A model generated the notes under the pieces. It saw only the letters and a list, made by a program, of their open reading frames with translations, was not told the DNA's origin and made no database searches. Positions 1 to 6,807 of a stretch of 8,598 nt of DNA are shown here, in pieces. Origin of the DNA: Pseudomonadota bacterium (GTDB lineage Bacteria > Pseudomonadota > Alphaproteobacteria > Acetobacterales > Acetobacteraceae); contig JAKBAQ010000115.1 of the NCBI GenBank assembly GCA_021808985.1, positions 1-8,598 of the forward strand. Direction: 5' to 3'. The position numbers and the translations under genes were made by a program. Within the stretch, counting starts at the first letter, position 1. The number at the start of each line of letters is the position of its first letter.

Positions 1-1
1 C

Positions 2-463
2 GCGCGGCAGCCAGGAATGCAACGGCGCCAGCCCCGCCTTCGCGCCAGCCCCCAGCAGCACGAGCATAAACGCCAGCGAACTCGCCGGCAGAAACACCGC
101 CGGGATCAGGCACGCGGCGGAAAACATGGCAATCCCGGCATAAAGCGGCGCCGGCCTGGCATCGCCGCGCAACACCAGCAGCCAGGAGGCGGCGCTCATC
201 AGCTCAAAGCCGAATATCAGCGTAAACGCATCGCCCGCCAGCAGGGTCAGCACCATGGCCGCGGCAAAAACCCAGAACGCGACATTCCCCCGCCGCTCCG
301 CCAGCGCGCTGGCCACAATCTGCGGCACCAGAATGCACAAGAACAACGCCGACAAGGCATCAAGACGCAGATGCATCCCCTGCCCTGGCAGACCAAACAT
401 CAAAGCAACGGAATTACCCACACCCACGCCATAGCAAACCCGCCCCCGCGCCGGAAGGCGCAT
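2..463 (-). CDS. HyfB/NuoL-M-like proton-conducting membrane subunit, C-terminus beyond left edge
   Basis: The minus strand is open from ATG 463 to the window edge (154 codons), so the C-terminal part is missing. The product is very hydrophobic. It carries two signatures of the Mrp-antiporter-like proton channel family: FELMSAASW with the helix-5 glutamate (E87), and GAGAKAGLAPLHSWLPR with the helix-7 lysine (K142) and H149. The second motif most resembles HyfB/HycC of hydrogenase-4 and formate hydrogenlyase rather than NuoL. In that family the subunit moves protons across the inner membrane, driven by an electron-transfer complex. The N-terminus looks short: the first one or two helices of HyfB seem absent, and helices 5 to 7 are tightly spaced. 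Alternative starts are ATG 400 and ATG 376, the latter behind a purine-rich CAGGGCAGGGG. An in-frame TAA at 491-493 rules out a longer start. The partner complex lies outside the window, so the exact subunit type is inferred. Confidence 0.75.
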   Translation of the reverse strand, partial: MRLPARGRVCYGVGVGNSVALMFGLPGQGMHLRLDALSALFLCILVPQIVASALAERRGNVAFWVFAAAMVLTLLAGDAFTLIFGFELMSAASWLLVLRGDARPAPLYAGIAMFSAACLIPAVFLPASSLAFMLVLLGAGAKAGLAPLHSWLPR

Positions 464-494
464 ACCGGCCCATCCGGCGGCGCACCCCCATTAA

Positions 495-528
495 AAAAAG
501 GCCAGGAGGCTGATCTCCTGGCCTTTTT
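495..528 (-). terminator. Rho-independent terminator of mdh, usable in both directions
   Basis: The arms 495-508 and 515-528 are perfectly complementary over 14 bp (core GGCCAGGAG/CTCCTGGCC plus A5/T5), with the 6-base loop GCTGAT. Read on the minus strand the stem is followed by a run of seven T (493-499), 25 bases after the mdh stop codon. That is the expected place for the mdh terminator. The plus-strand reading also ends in five T. The HyfB-like gene begins only about 30 bases beyond it. Confidence 0.9.
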
Positions 529-552
529 CCTCACATCATCGCCCCGTGCGGC

Positions 553-1533
<981 letters not shown>

Positions 1534-1578
1534 ATCTTTGGACTCCGTGAATTTGCGTCCCCCCCTTATCCCTTCACC

Positions 1579-1601
1579 GGGGCAGCCTCAAGCCCTACCC
1601 C
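1579..1601 (-). other. Weak hairpin over the stop codon of the lipid kinase
   Basis: On the minus strand GGGGTAG pairs with CTGCCCC (one G-T pair) around a 9-base loop, and it covers the kinase TAG at 1597-1595. No T run follows, so it is not a convincing terminator. It could slow or process a kinase-mdh transcript. The pairing is visible, but any function is speculative. Confidence 0.25.
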
Positions 1602-2467
1602 ACGATCAACGGAATCGGGCACCCGGCATCCGCCACGCAGGCCGGCGTGCCCTCCAACGCATCACCATCTGATTGCGCCATGATCGGCCCGTTCGCCGGC
1701 GAAAAATCGATATATCTGCCCGCGATCACCCTCACCCCCGGGCAGCGCGGCAGCAGGCCCAGCGGCAGCGCCGCCCCGGCCAGCAGCGCCGCCAAGGTTC
1801 CCGGATTTTCAAACAGCGCGACCTGAAAGCCCGGCGCCGTGGAAGCCGCGTTCGGCGCCAGCAGATAAGGCCCGCCATAAAGCCGTCCCTTGGTCACCAC
1901 CACGCTCGCCGCCTCATAATCCGTGCCATCCACACTCAGCCGCACCTTCGGGAAGCCATAAGCCACCGACTCCCAGAGCGACTGCCACACATACGCCCCC
2001 CGGCCGATGGCGCGCTTGAGCATGGGCTGCAACCCCTGCACAACCGCGCCGTCAAATCCCAGCCCCACCATCTGCACAAACACATGGTCATGCCCCGCAA
2101 TCCTGGCCACGCCCGGCCAGAGCAGCCGGGTGCGCCGGTAGGCCAGCGTGTTGGCAATCCCCCGCGGGCTGGTGGAGAGGCCATACTCCTTGGCCAGCAC
2201 ATTGGCCGTGCCCAGCGGAATCACCCCCAGCGCCGTATTGCTGCCCAGCAGCCCGTTCGCCACCTCCGCGATGGTGCCATCCCCCCCCGCCGCCACCACC
2301 ATGGCGCGCCCCTCATAGGCCGCCGCGCGGGCCAGCTCGGTTGCATGTCCCGCATGCTGCGTCTCGGCCACTTCCACCATCACCCCGTTTTCAACCAGCA
2401 AATCCAGCACATGCCACAAGGCCGCCGCCCGCCTTCGGCCCGCTACCGGATTGAAAATAATCAACAT
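1595..2467 (-). CDS. Diacylglycerol kinase family lipid kinase (YegS/DgkB/LCB5-type)
   Basis: A 290-residue soluble protein with the DAGK catalytic fold. It shows a nucleotide-binding start IIFNPVAGRRR (residues 3-13), GGDGT (61-65), IPLGTANVLA (83-92) and GLGFDG (135-140). GGPYLLAPNA (198-207) and a C-terminal SDGDAL (266-271), where an acidic residue helps bind metal in the family, complete the set. Members transfer the ATP gamma-phosphate to a lipid hydroxyl such as diacylglycerol, phosphatidylglycerol or a sphingoid/ceramide lipid. The sequence does not decide the substrate. It is divergent from a phosphoesterase-glycosyltransferase pair and upstream of mdh, so a role in membrane-lipid recycling or glycolipid synthesis is plausible but inferred. 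ATG 2467 has a modest GGGA about 10 bases upstream, and the protein begins right at the first beta strand, as usual for the family. Confidence 0.88.
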   Translation of the reverse strand: MLIIFNPVAGRRRAAALWHVLDLLVENGVMVEVAETQHAGHATELARAAAYEGRAMVVAAGGDGTIAEVANGLLGSNTALGVIPLGTANVLAKEYGLSTSPRGIANTLAYRRTRLLWPGVARIAGHDHVFVQMVGLGFDGAVVQGLQPMLKRAIGRGAYVWQSLWESVAYGFPKVRLSVDGTDYEAASVVVTKGRLYGGPYLLAPNAASTAPGFQVALFENPGTLAALLAGAALPLGLLPRCPGVRVIAGRYIDFSPANGPIMAQSDGDALEGTPACVADAGCPIPLIVG

Positions 2468-2635
2468 CGCAAAATTCCCGGCAAAACAGGGTAAACTCTC
2501 ACTTTGCCCAGATCATGTATCAATAAGATGACCGCAGCATGACAAAATAATGATACCTTGATTTTAAAATTATCCTGCTTGAGTCATGGAATCTTCACTG
2601 TTTACGACACGCGCTCCCGGCTTATTGCCAAACTC
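2468..2635. promoter_or_regulatory. AT-rich divergent intergenic region (lipid kinase / phosphoesterase)
   Basis: This stretch is clearly richer in A+T than its neighbours, especially 2500-2580, and must carry the promoters for both divergent units. On the minus strand a TTGTCA (complement of 2540-2545) resembles a -35 box, but no good -10 lies 16-18 bases away. On the plus strand TAAAAT (2565-2570) resembles a -10 box, with ATGACA (2539-2544) 20 bases before it, which is long. Two GANTC sites, possible CcrM methylation targets, lie at 2581-2585 and 2589-2593. I do not assign exact promoters. Confidence 0.4.
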
Positions 2636-3544
2636 ATGAACGCAACAGCGCCCGCCCGTCACGCAAACGCAACATCGTATCGCAGCGTTTTCATCTCTGA
2701 CACGCACCTCGGCACGCGCGGCTGCCGCGCCGAATTCCTGGCTGATTTTCTCAAGTCAGTAACCTGTGAAAACCTCTTTCTCGTTGGCGACATCATCGAC
2801 GGCTGGCGCCTGCGCCGCTCCTGGTTCTGGGACCACCACCATGACGAAGTCCTGCGCCTCATTCTGCGCGCGGCCCGCAATGGCGCCAATGTCGTCTACA
2901 TCCCCGGCAACCATGACGAGATGATGCGCAAATACATCCCCCTCGGCGTGGAGGTCTGCGGCGTCAAAATGCAGATGGAGGCCGAGCACACCACGGCTGA
3001 TGGCAAGCGCCTCCTCATCACCCATGGCGACGCCTTCGACTCCGTGGTCCGCCACGCCAAAATCCTCGCTTTGCTGGGCGACTGGGCCTACACCGTCGCC
3101 CTCGGCGTCAACCGTTACTTCAACAACATCCGCATAAAGCTCGGCTATCCCTACTGGTCGCTCTCCGCCTGGCTCAAGCTCCAGGTCAAGGAAGCCGTCA
3201 AAGCCATTGACCGTTTCGAAGGCGCGCTCGCCGACGACGCCCGCAGCCGCGGGTTTGACGGTGTGGTCTGCGGCCACATCCACCATGCCGAAATGCGCAT
3301 GGTCAACGGCATCATGTACCTCAACGACGGCGACTGGGTGGAAAGCTGCACCGCGCTGGTTGAACACCGCGACGGCACGCTCGAACTGGTTGATTGGGTC
3401 GCCCGCAACAAGCTCTCCCTGCTCAGCGGCGCCAGCGCCAAAGTCAGCGCCTCCAAGGCGGCGGTCATGGAAAATTTCGCGGCGGAAATCGCCTCCCTGC
3501 AGCACGCGTCCGAATCCACGCGCGCTCTACCCGCTGGAGTCTGA
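2636..3544 (+). CDS. Calcineurin-like metallophosphoesterase, LpxH-like (COG2908-type)
   Basis: A 302-residue protein with a complete binuclear-metal phosphoesterase motif set: SDTHLG (residues 21-26, D22 and H24), GDIIDGW (51-57), GNHDE (91-95), THGD (129-132) and GHIHHAE (213-219). The helical insert at about 139-200 resembles that of LpxH, the UDP-2,3-diacylglucosamine diphosphatase of lipid A synthesis, and automatic annotation would probably use that name. Many alphaproteobacteria use LpxI for that step, so this protein could instead cleave another lipid-linked or nucleotide-linked phosphoester. ATG 2636 is chosen because the conserved fold starts about 17 residues later. The frame stays open up to TTG 2558, but those extra 26 residues look non-conserved. 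No strong ribosome binding site precedes either start. The C-terminal 45 residues run past the domain. The glycosyltransferase follows almost at once in another frame. Confidence 0.85.
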   Translation: MNATAPARHANATSYRSVFISDTHLGTRGCRAEFLADFLKSVTCENLFLVGDIIDGWRLRRSWFWDHHHDEVLRLILRAARNGANVVYIPGNHDEMMRKYIPLGVEVCGVKMQMEAEHTTADGKRLLITHGDAFDSVVRHAKILALLGDWAYTVALGVNRYFNNIRIKLGYPYWSLSAWLKLQVKEAVKAIDRFEGALADDARSRGFDGVVCGHIHHAEMRMVNGIMYLNDGDWVESCTALVEHRDGTLELVDWVARNKLSLLSGASAKVSASKAAVMENFAAEIASLQHASESTRALPAGV

Positions 3545-3566
3545 GCCGCTGCTCGCGTTTTCAGGT

Positions 3567-4613
3567 CTGAGCCGCATTCTCATCGTTTCCGACGCATGGG
3601 AGCCGCAGGTCAACGGGGTGGTGCGCACCTTGCGCATGATCGCGGAAGAAATGCGCGCAATGGGCAAGGTGGTTGAAATCATCGGGCCGGATCAATTCCG
3701 CTCCGTGCCCATGCCCTCCTACCCGGAAATCCGCCTCGCCCTTTTCCCGCGCCGGAAACTGGCGAAACTGATCGACGATTTCGCCCCCGACGCCCTGCAC
3801 ATCGCCACCGAAGGCCCTCTCGGCATGTCCGCCCGCGCCTATGCGCGGCGCCGCAAAATCGCCTTCACCACGGCCTTCCACACCCGCTTCGCCGAATATC
3901 TGCAGGCGCGCGTCTCCATCCCGCTATCCCTCACCTATGCCTGGCTGCGCTGGTTCCACGGCGCAAGCGCCGGCGTCATGGTCGCCACGCAATCCCTGCG
4001 CGATGAGCTCACCCAGCGCGGCTTCAAGGACGTCCGCTCCTGGTCCCGCGGCGTCGATCTGCAAACCTTCCGCCCCGATCCCAAAGAAAACTGGAATCTT
4101 CCCCGCCCGATCTTCGCCTATGTCGGCCGTGTCGCGGTGGAAAAAAACCTGCCCGCCTTTCTGAAGCTTGATCTGCCCGGCACCAAACTCATCGTCGGCG
4201 ACGGCCCGCAGCGCAAAGCCCTGGAGCGCGACTACCCCGACGCCCATTTCGCCGGCGCGCGCTTCGGCGCCAATCTCGCCGCCGCCTATGCCGGCGCCGA
4301 TGTCTTCGTCTTCCCCTCCAAGACCGACACATTCGGCCTCGTCGTGCTGGAAGCCCTCGCCTGCGGCCTGCCCGTCGCCGCCTATCCGGTCACCGGCCCG
4401 ATGGACATTCTGGGCGAATCACAGCACCCGGTCGGCTCTCTCAACGAAGATCTGCAAAAAGCCGCGCTTGATGCCATGCACATCAACCGCGCGGCCTGCC
4501 GCCCGCACGCTGAAACCTATTCCTGGACCGCCTGCACGCAGCGCTTCATGGATAATCTGGTGCCAACCCGGGCCACCCCCCAGAACCACTCAAAGGCGCT
4601 CACCCAACCCTGA
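3567..4613 (+). CDS. Glycosyltransferase family 4, GT-B fold; start uncertain
   Basis: About 348 residues. The N-terminal domain opens with RILIVSDAWEPQVNGVVRTL, typical of the lipid-directed MgtA/SqdX-like GT4 subgroup. The C-terminal domain contains YVGRVAVEKNL (185-195), VGDGP (210-214) and DTFGLVVLEALACGLP (254-269), with D254 and E262 matching the E-x7-E motif (the first acid is Asp). Such enzymes use a nucleotide sugar to glycosylate a membrane lipid or polyprenol carrier at the cytoplasmic face; the donor and acceptor here are unknown. The start is odd: no ATG, GTG or TTG lies between the phosphoesterase stop (3542-3544) and the conserved N-terminus. CTG 3567 or ATT 3576 are the nearest possibilities, and 3567 is used here. 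The nearest in-frame TTG is near 3390, inside the phosphoesterase gene. The 3' end overlaps purK convergently by 14 bases. Confidence 0.82.
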   Translation: MSRILIVSDAWEPQVNGVVRTLRMIAEEMRAMGKVVEIIGPDQFRSVPMPSYPEIRLALFPRRKLAKLIDDFAPDALHIATEGPLGMSARAYARRRKIAFTTAFHTRFAEYLQARVSIPLSLTYAWLRWFHGASAGVMVATQSLRDELTQRGFKDVRSWSRGVDLQTFRPDPKENWNLPRPIFAYVGRVAVEKNLPAFLKLDLPGTKLIVGDGPQRKALERDYPDAHFAGARFGANLAAAYAGADVFVFPSKTDTFGLVVLEALACGLPVAAYPVTGPMDILGESQHPVGSLNEDLQKAALDAMHINRAACRPHAETYSWTACTQRFMDNLVPTRATPQNHSKALTQP

Positions 4614-5718
4614 TCGCGTCCTCGATCCCAAACTCCCCCGGCAACCCGCCCTTGGGAAACAGCCGGGTAAAATGCCCCATTTTCCGCCCCGGCCGCGCTT
4701 GCGTCTTGCCGTAATGGTGCGCAATCAATCCCGGCGTCGCCAAAATCCGCGGCCACAGCGCCATATCCTCCGGCCCCACCAGGTTCTTCATCACCGCGTC
4801 GGAATGCCGCACCGCCGGCGGCAGCGGCAGCCCCGCCACCGCGCGGATATGCATCTCAAACTGGCTGCACCCGCAGGCATCAATCGTCCAATGCCCAGAA
4901 TTATGCGGCCTCGGCGCAATCTCATTCACTAGCAGCCCGCCGGCTGAGGTCACGAACATCTCCACCCCCAGCAGCCCCACCAGCTCCAGCCGCTCCGCCA
5001 CCTTGCGCGCAATCGCCCCCGCTTCTTCCAGCAGGTCCAGCGGCAGCGGCGCCGGGGCATAGGTCAGGTCCAAAATATGGTGCTTATGCCGGTTCTCCAC
5101 GGCGTCGAACGCCACCACCTCGCCATCAACCCCGCGCGCCACCATCACCGAAATTTCCGCGGCGAAATCCACAAACCCCTCCAGCACCAGGGGCTTGGGC
5201 GCCAGCCCGGCAAACGCGCCCGCCACATCCCCTGGCGCGCGCAGCATCGCCTGCCCCTTGCCGTCATAGCCCAGCCGCGTCGTCTTCAGCACCGCCGGCA
5301 GCCCCAGCGCGTCCACCGCCGCCGCCAGCCCCGCCTCGTCATGCACCGCCGCCCAGGGCGCGGTCGCAATCCCGGCATTGTTCAAAAACTGCTTCTCCAG
5401 CAGCCTGTCCTGGCTCACCGCCAAAACCCCCGGCCCCGGCCGCACCGGCTTCAGGCTCGCCAGCAGCGCCAGGCTGTCAGCCGGAATATTCTCAAACTCG
5501 AACGTCACCACATCCACGTCCTCGGCAAAGCGCCGCAGCGCCGCCTGGTCGGTATAATCCGCCACGGTGTTGCGGGCCGCCACCTGCGCCGCCGGCCCAA
5601 ACACCTCGGGCGAGAATACATGCACCAGATACCCCAGCCGCGCCGCCGCCATGGCGGACATCCGCCCGAGCTGCCCCCCGCCGATGATCCCGATCACCGC
5701 CCCAGGCATCAGGCTCAT
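4600..5718 (-). CDS. purK: N5-carboxyaminoimidazole ribonucleotide synthase (PurK)
   Basis: A 372-residue ATP-grasp enzyme that condenses AIR, bicarbonate and ATP to N5-CAIR, the step before PurE in de novo IMP synthesis (cytoplasm). IGGGQLGRM lies at residues 12-20. The ATP-grasp loop TTRLGYDGKGQ is at 146-156, LEGFVDFAAEISVMVAR at 179-195, NEIAPRPHNSGHWTIDAC at 265-282 with the metal and substrate ligands, and GKTQARPGRKMGHF at 337-350. Length is normal. The ATG at 5718-5716 overlaps the purE TGA as ATGA, indicating translational coupling. A second Met at codon 4 is an alternative start. The gene ends 14 bases inside the convergent glycosyltransferase, and no terminator is visible between the two. 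Confidence 0.96.
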   Translation of the reverse strand: MSLMPGAVIGIIGGGQLGRMSAMAAARLGYLVHVFSPEVFGPAAQVAARNTVADYTDQAALRRFAEDVDVVTFEFENIPADSLALLASLKPVRPGPGVLAVSQDRLLEKQFLNNAGIATAPWAAVHDEAGLAAAVDALGLPAVLKTTRLGYDGKGQAMLRAPGDVAGAFAGLAPKPLVLEGFVDFAAEISVMVARGVDGEVVAFDAVENRHKHHILDLTYAPAPLPLDLLEEAGAIARKVAERLELVGLLGVEMFVTSAGGLLVNEIAPRPHNSGHWTIDACGCSQFEMHIRAVAGLPLPPAVRHSDAVMKNLVGPEDMALWPRILATPGLIAHHYGKTQARPGRKMGHFTRLFPKGGLPGEFGIEDAIRVG

Positions 5719-6200
5719 TCCAGGGGAGACTCCGGCACGCCCGCCGTCTGCTCGGCCCGCAGCGCCGCCACCCGCGCGCTCAGCTCCGGGTCACCAAGCG
5801 CCAGTATCGAGGCCGCCAGCAGCCCCGCGTTAATCGCCCCCGGCTTGCCGATCGCCAGCGTCCCCACCGGAATCCCCCCCGGCATCTGCACGATGCTCAG
5901 CAGCGCGTCCTGCCCCTGCAACGCGGTTGCCGCCACCGGCACCCCCAGCACGGGCAGAACCGTCATGGAAGCCGCCATGCCCGGCAGATGCGCCGCCCCA
6001 CCAGCCCCCGCGATGATCACCTTCAGCCCCCGCGCCTGCGCGCTGGTGGCATAGTCATACAGCCGCTTGGGCGTACGGTGCGCCGATACCACCTTGGCTT
6101 CATAAGCCACCCCCAACCGCTCCAGCATCTCCGCCGCATGCTGCATCACGGGCCAGTCAGACTTGCTGCCCATGATAATCCCCACCACCGCCTGGCTCAT
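5715..6200 (-). CDS. purE: N5-CAIR mutase, class I PurE
   Basis: A 161-residue protein that converts N5-CAIR to CAIR. The fold signature is complete: GIIMGSKSDW (residues 7-16), VSAHRTP (38-44) with the catalytic histidine H41, and AGAGGAAHLPGM (64-75), followed by VLGVP and SIVQMPGGIPVGT. This is the class I, bacterial N5-CAIR mutase form, consistent with the PurK gene next door. The ATG at 6200-6198 overlaps the upstream ydcH-like stop as ATGA, and the purE stop overlaps purK the same way. The three genes should therefore be one transcript with coupled translation. A short Glu/Pro-rich C-terminal tail follows the domain. Confidence 0.97.
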   Translation of the reverse strand: MSQAVVGIIMGSKSDWPVMQHAAEMLERLGVAYEAKVVSAHRTPKRLYDYATSAQARGLKVIIAGAGGAAHLPGMAASMTVLPVLGVPVAATALQGQDALLSIVQMPGGIPVGTLAIGKPGAINAGLLAASILALGDPELSARVAALRAEQTAGVPESPLE

Positions 6201-6400
6201 GCCGTACGGTCCGGTATCAGCCGGCTTTCCAGCCGCGCGATCTCATCCTTCAACCCCAGCTTGCGCTTCTTCAGCCGCTGCACCTGCAGCTGATCCAGCG
6301 GCCCCTGTTCGGTTACACGGGCGATCACAGTGTCCAAATCCCGGTGTTCACTACGCAAGGCATGCAGCCGGCGGAGCAGATTATCTTTGTCTGTCAGCAT
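6197..6400 (-). CDS. DUF465 (YdcH-type) small protein heading the purEK operon
   Basis: A 67-residue, highly charged helical protein whose pattern LLRRLHALRSEHRDLD followed by LKKRKLGLKDEIARLESRL matches the DUF465/YdcH family. That is a short two-helix coiled-coil protein of unknown function, common in proteobacteria. The frame is open to TTG 6469, with an ATG at 6457, but the extra residues do not look like the family, so ATG 6400 is preferred. It has no ribosome binding site: the bases just upstream read CTCCCTCCT on this strand, the complement of one. Its TGA overlaps the purE ATG, so it is the first gene of a ydcH-purE-purK unit. No biochemical link to purine synthesis is known to me. 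Confidence 0.85.
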   Translation of the reverse strand: MLTDKDNLLRRLHALRSEHRDLDTVIARVTEQGPLDQLQVQRLKKRKLGLKDEIARLESRLIPDRTA

Positions 6401-6415
6401 AGGAGGGAGCAATAG

Positions 6416-6466
6416 ATGGATTTTCGGAAACCTGAAACCGGAAAATTTCGCCAACATTTTAGATGA
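6416..6466 (+). CDS. Possible 16-codon leader ORF with strong Shine-Dalgarno
   Basis: ATG 6416 follows AGGAGGGAG (6401-6409) at good spacing and encodes MDFRKPETGKFRQHFR, a basic peptide, ending in TGA 6464-6466. Directly after the stop comes the first of three hairpins, and then the DUF465 gene at 6561, which also uses AGGAGG. The layout resembles a leader peptide before a regulated gene. No convincing plus-strand promoter was found upstream, because that region is the coding part of the opposite-strand gene. The ORF could be chance. Confidence 0.2.
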   Translation: MDFRKPETGKFRQHFR

Positions 6467-6467
6467 C

Positions 6468-6529
6468 AATCCCGTGGCAACGGGATTAGCCTGAGCGCTC
6501 CGGCGCTCACCCGGAATGGGCGGCTCCGG
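6468..6529. repeat. Three tandem inverted repeats between divergent DUF465 genes
   Basis: Three separate dyads follow one another. First, AATCCCGT and ACGGGATT (6468-6475/6480-6487), with loop GGCA. Second, TGAGCGC and GCGCTCA (6492-6498/6503-6509), with loop TCCG. Third, CCGGA and TCCGG (6511-6515/6525-6529), with a 9-base loop. None is followed by a T run, so they are not simple terminators. They could be operators or leader-RNA structures for either divergent unit. A TAAAAT on the minus strand (complement of 6456-6461) could be a -10 box of the ydcH-purEK unit, but a matching -35 box is not seen. Confidence 0.5.
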
Positions 6530-6560
6530 TTTTGCTATGGCAACCTACTTAGGAGGCACT

Positions 6561-6728
6561 ATGAACCTGAAATCGCATCTCGACGCCTTGAAAGGGCGGC
6601 ACGCCAATCTGGAGAGCAAGATTGCCGCCGAAGACAGCCGCCCAGGCCCGGATAGTTCGGTTCTGGCCCGCATGAAGGTCGAGAAATTGCGGCTAAAGGA
6701 ACAAATTGAGCGTCTGAAGACGCAATAA
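6561..6728 (+). CDS. Second DUF465 (YdcH-type) small protein
   Basis: A 55-residue charged helical protein. MNLKSHLDALKGRHANLES at the N-terminus and LARMKVEKLRLKEQIERL at the C-terminus give the two-helix DUF465 pattern, including the LK(D/E)xIxRL ending also seen in the opposite-strand paralogue. ATG 6561 is fixed by AGGAGG at 6551-6556, only 4 bases before it. The frame is open further upstream (ATG 6516), but that would encode non-conserved residues and read through the hairpin region. It is transcribed away from ydcH-purEK and ends at a strong terminator, so it is probably monocistronic. Function is unknown. Confidence 0.85.
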   Translation: MNLKSHLDALKGRHANLESKIAAEDSRPGPDSSVLARMKVEKLRLKEQIERLKTQ

Positions 6729-6759
6729 CCCCAAGGAACAATAACGCCCAGGAATTAAA

Positions 6760-6793
6760 AAAAATAAGGCGGCCGTGGCGCCGCCTTATTTTT
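6760..6793. terminator. Bidirectional Rho-independent terminator
   Basis: A perfect 14-bp stem (6760-6773 with 6780-6793; core ATAAGGCGGC/GCCGCCTTAT) has the loop CGTGGC and is flanked by an A run (6757-6764) and five T (6789-6793). It lies between the convergent DUF465 gene (stop at 6728) and trcR-like gene (stop at 6808) and can end both transcripts. Confidence 0.92.
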
Positions 6794-6807
6794 GTTCACG
6801 CGGCTGT

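Noticed and set aside
1673..2494. Open frame of 273 codons opposite the lipid kinase
   Set aside because: Arg/His/Pro/Gln-rich composition with no recognisable motif; the kinase on the other strand is complete.
2558..2635. N-terminal extension of the phosphoesterase from TTG 2558
   Set aside because: The added residues fall in the AT-rich control region, have no ribosome binding site, and are not needed by the fold.
2756..3505. Open frame of 249 codons opposite the phosphoesterase
   Set aside because: Val/Ala/Asp/Gly-rich shadow of a gene with a full metallophosphoesterase motif set.
3207..3566. N-terminal extension of the glycosyltransferase inside the phosphoesterase gene
   Set aside because: The translated segment is Ser/Thr/Pro/Ala-rich and is a plain frame shadow of the phosphoesterase; the GT4 fold begins only at about 3573.
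5077..6054. Open frame of 325 codons opposite purK and purE
   Set aside because: It spans parts of two genuine genes on the opposite strand and its product is low-complexity Arg/His/Pro/Gln-rich.
6401..6469. Longer start (TTG 6469 or ATG 6457) for the purE-linked DUF465 gene
   Set aside because: The extra residues do not resemble the family and would cover the likely promoter. It stays possible because ATG 6400 has no ribosome binding site.
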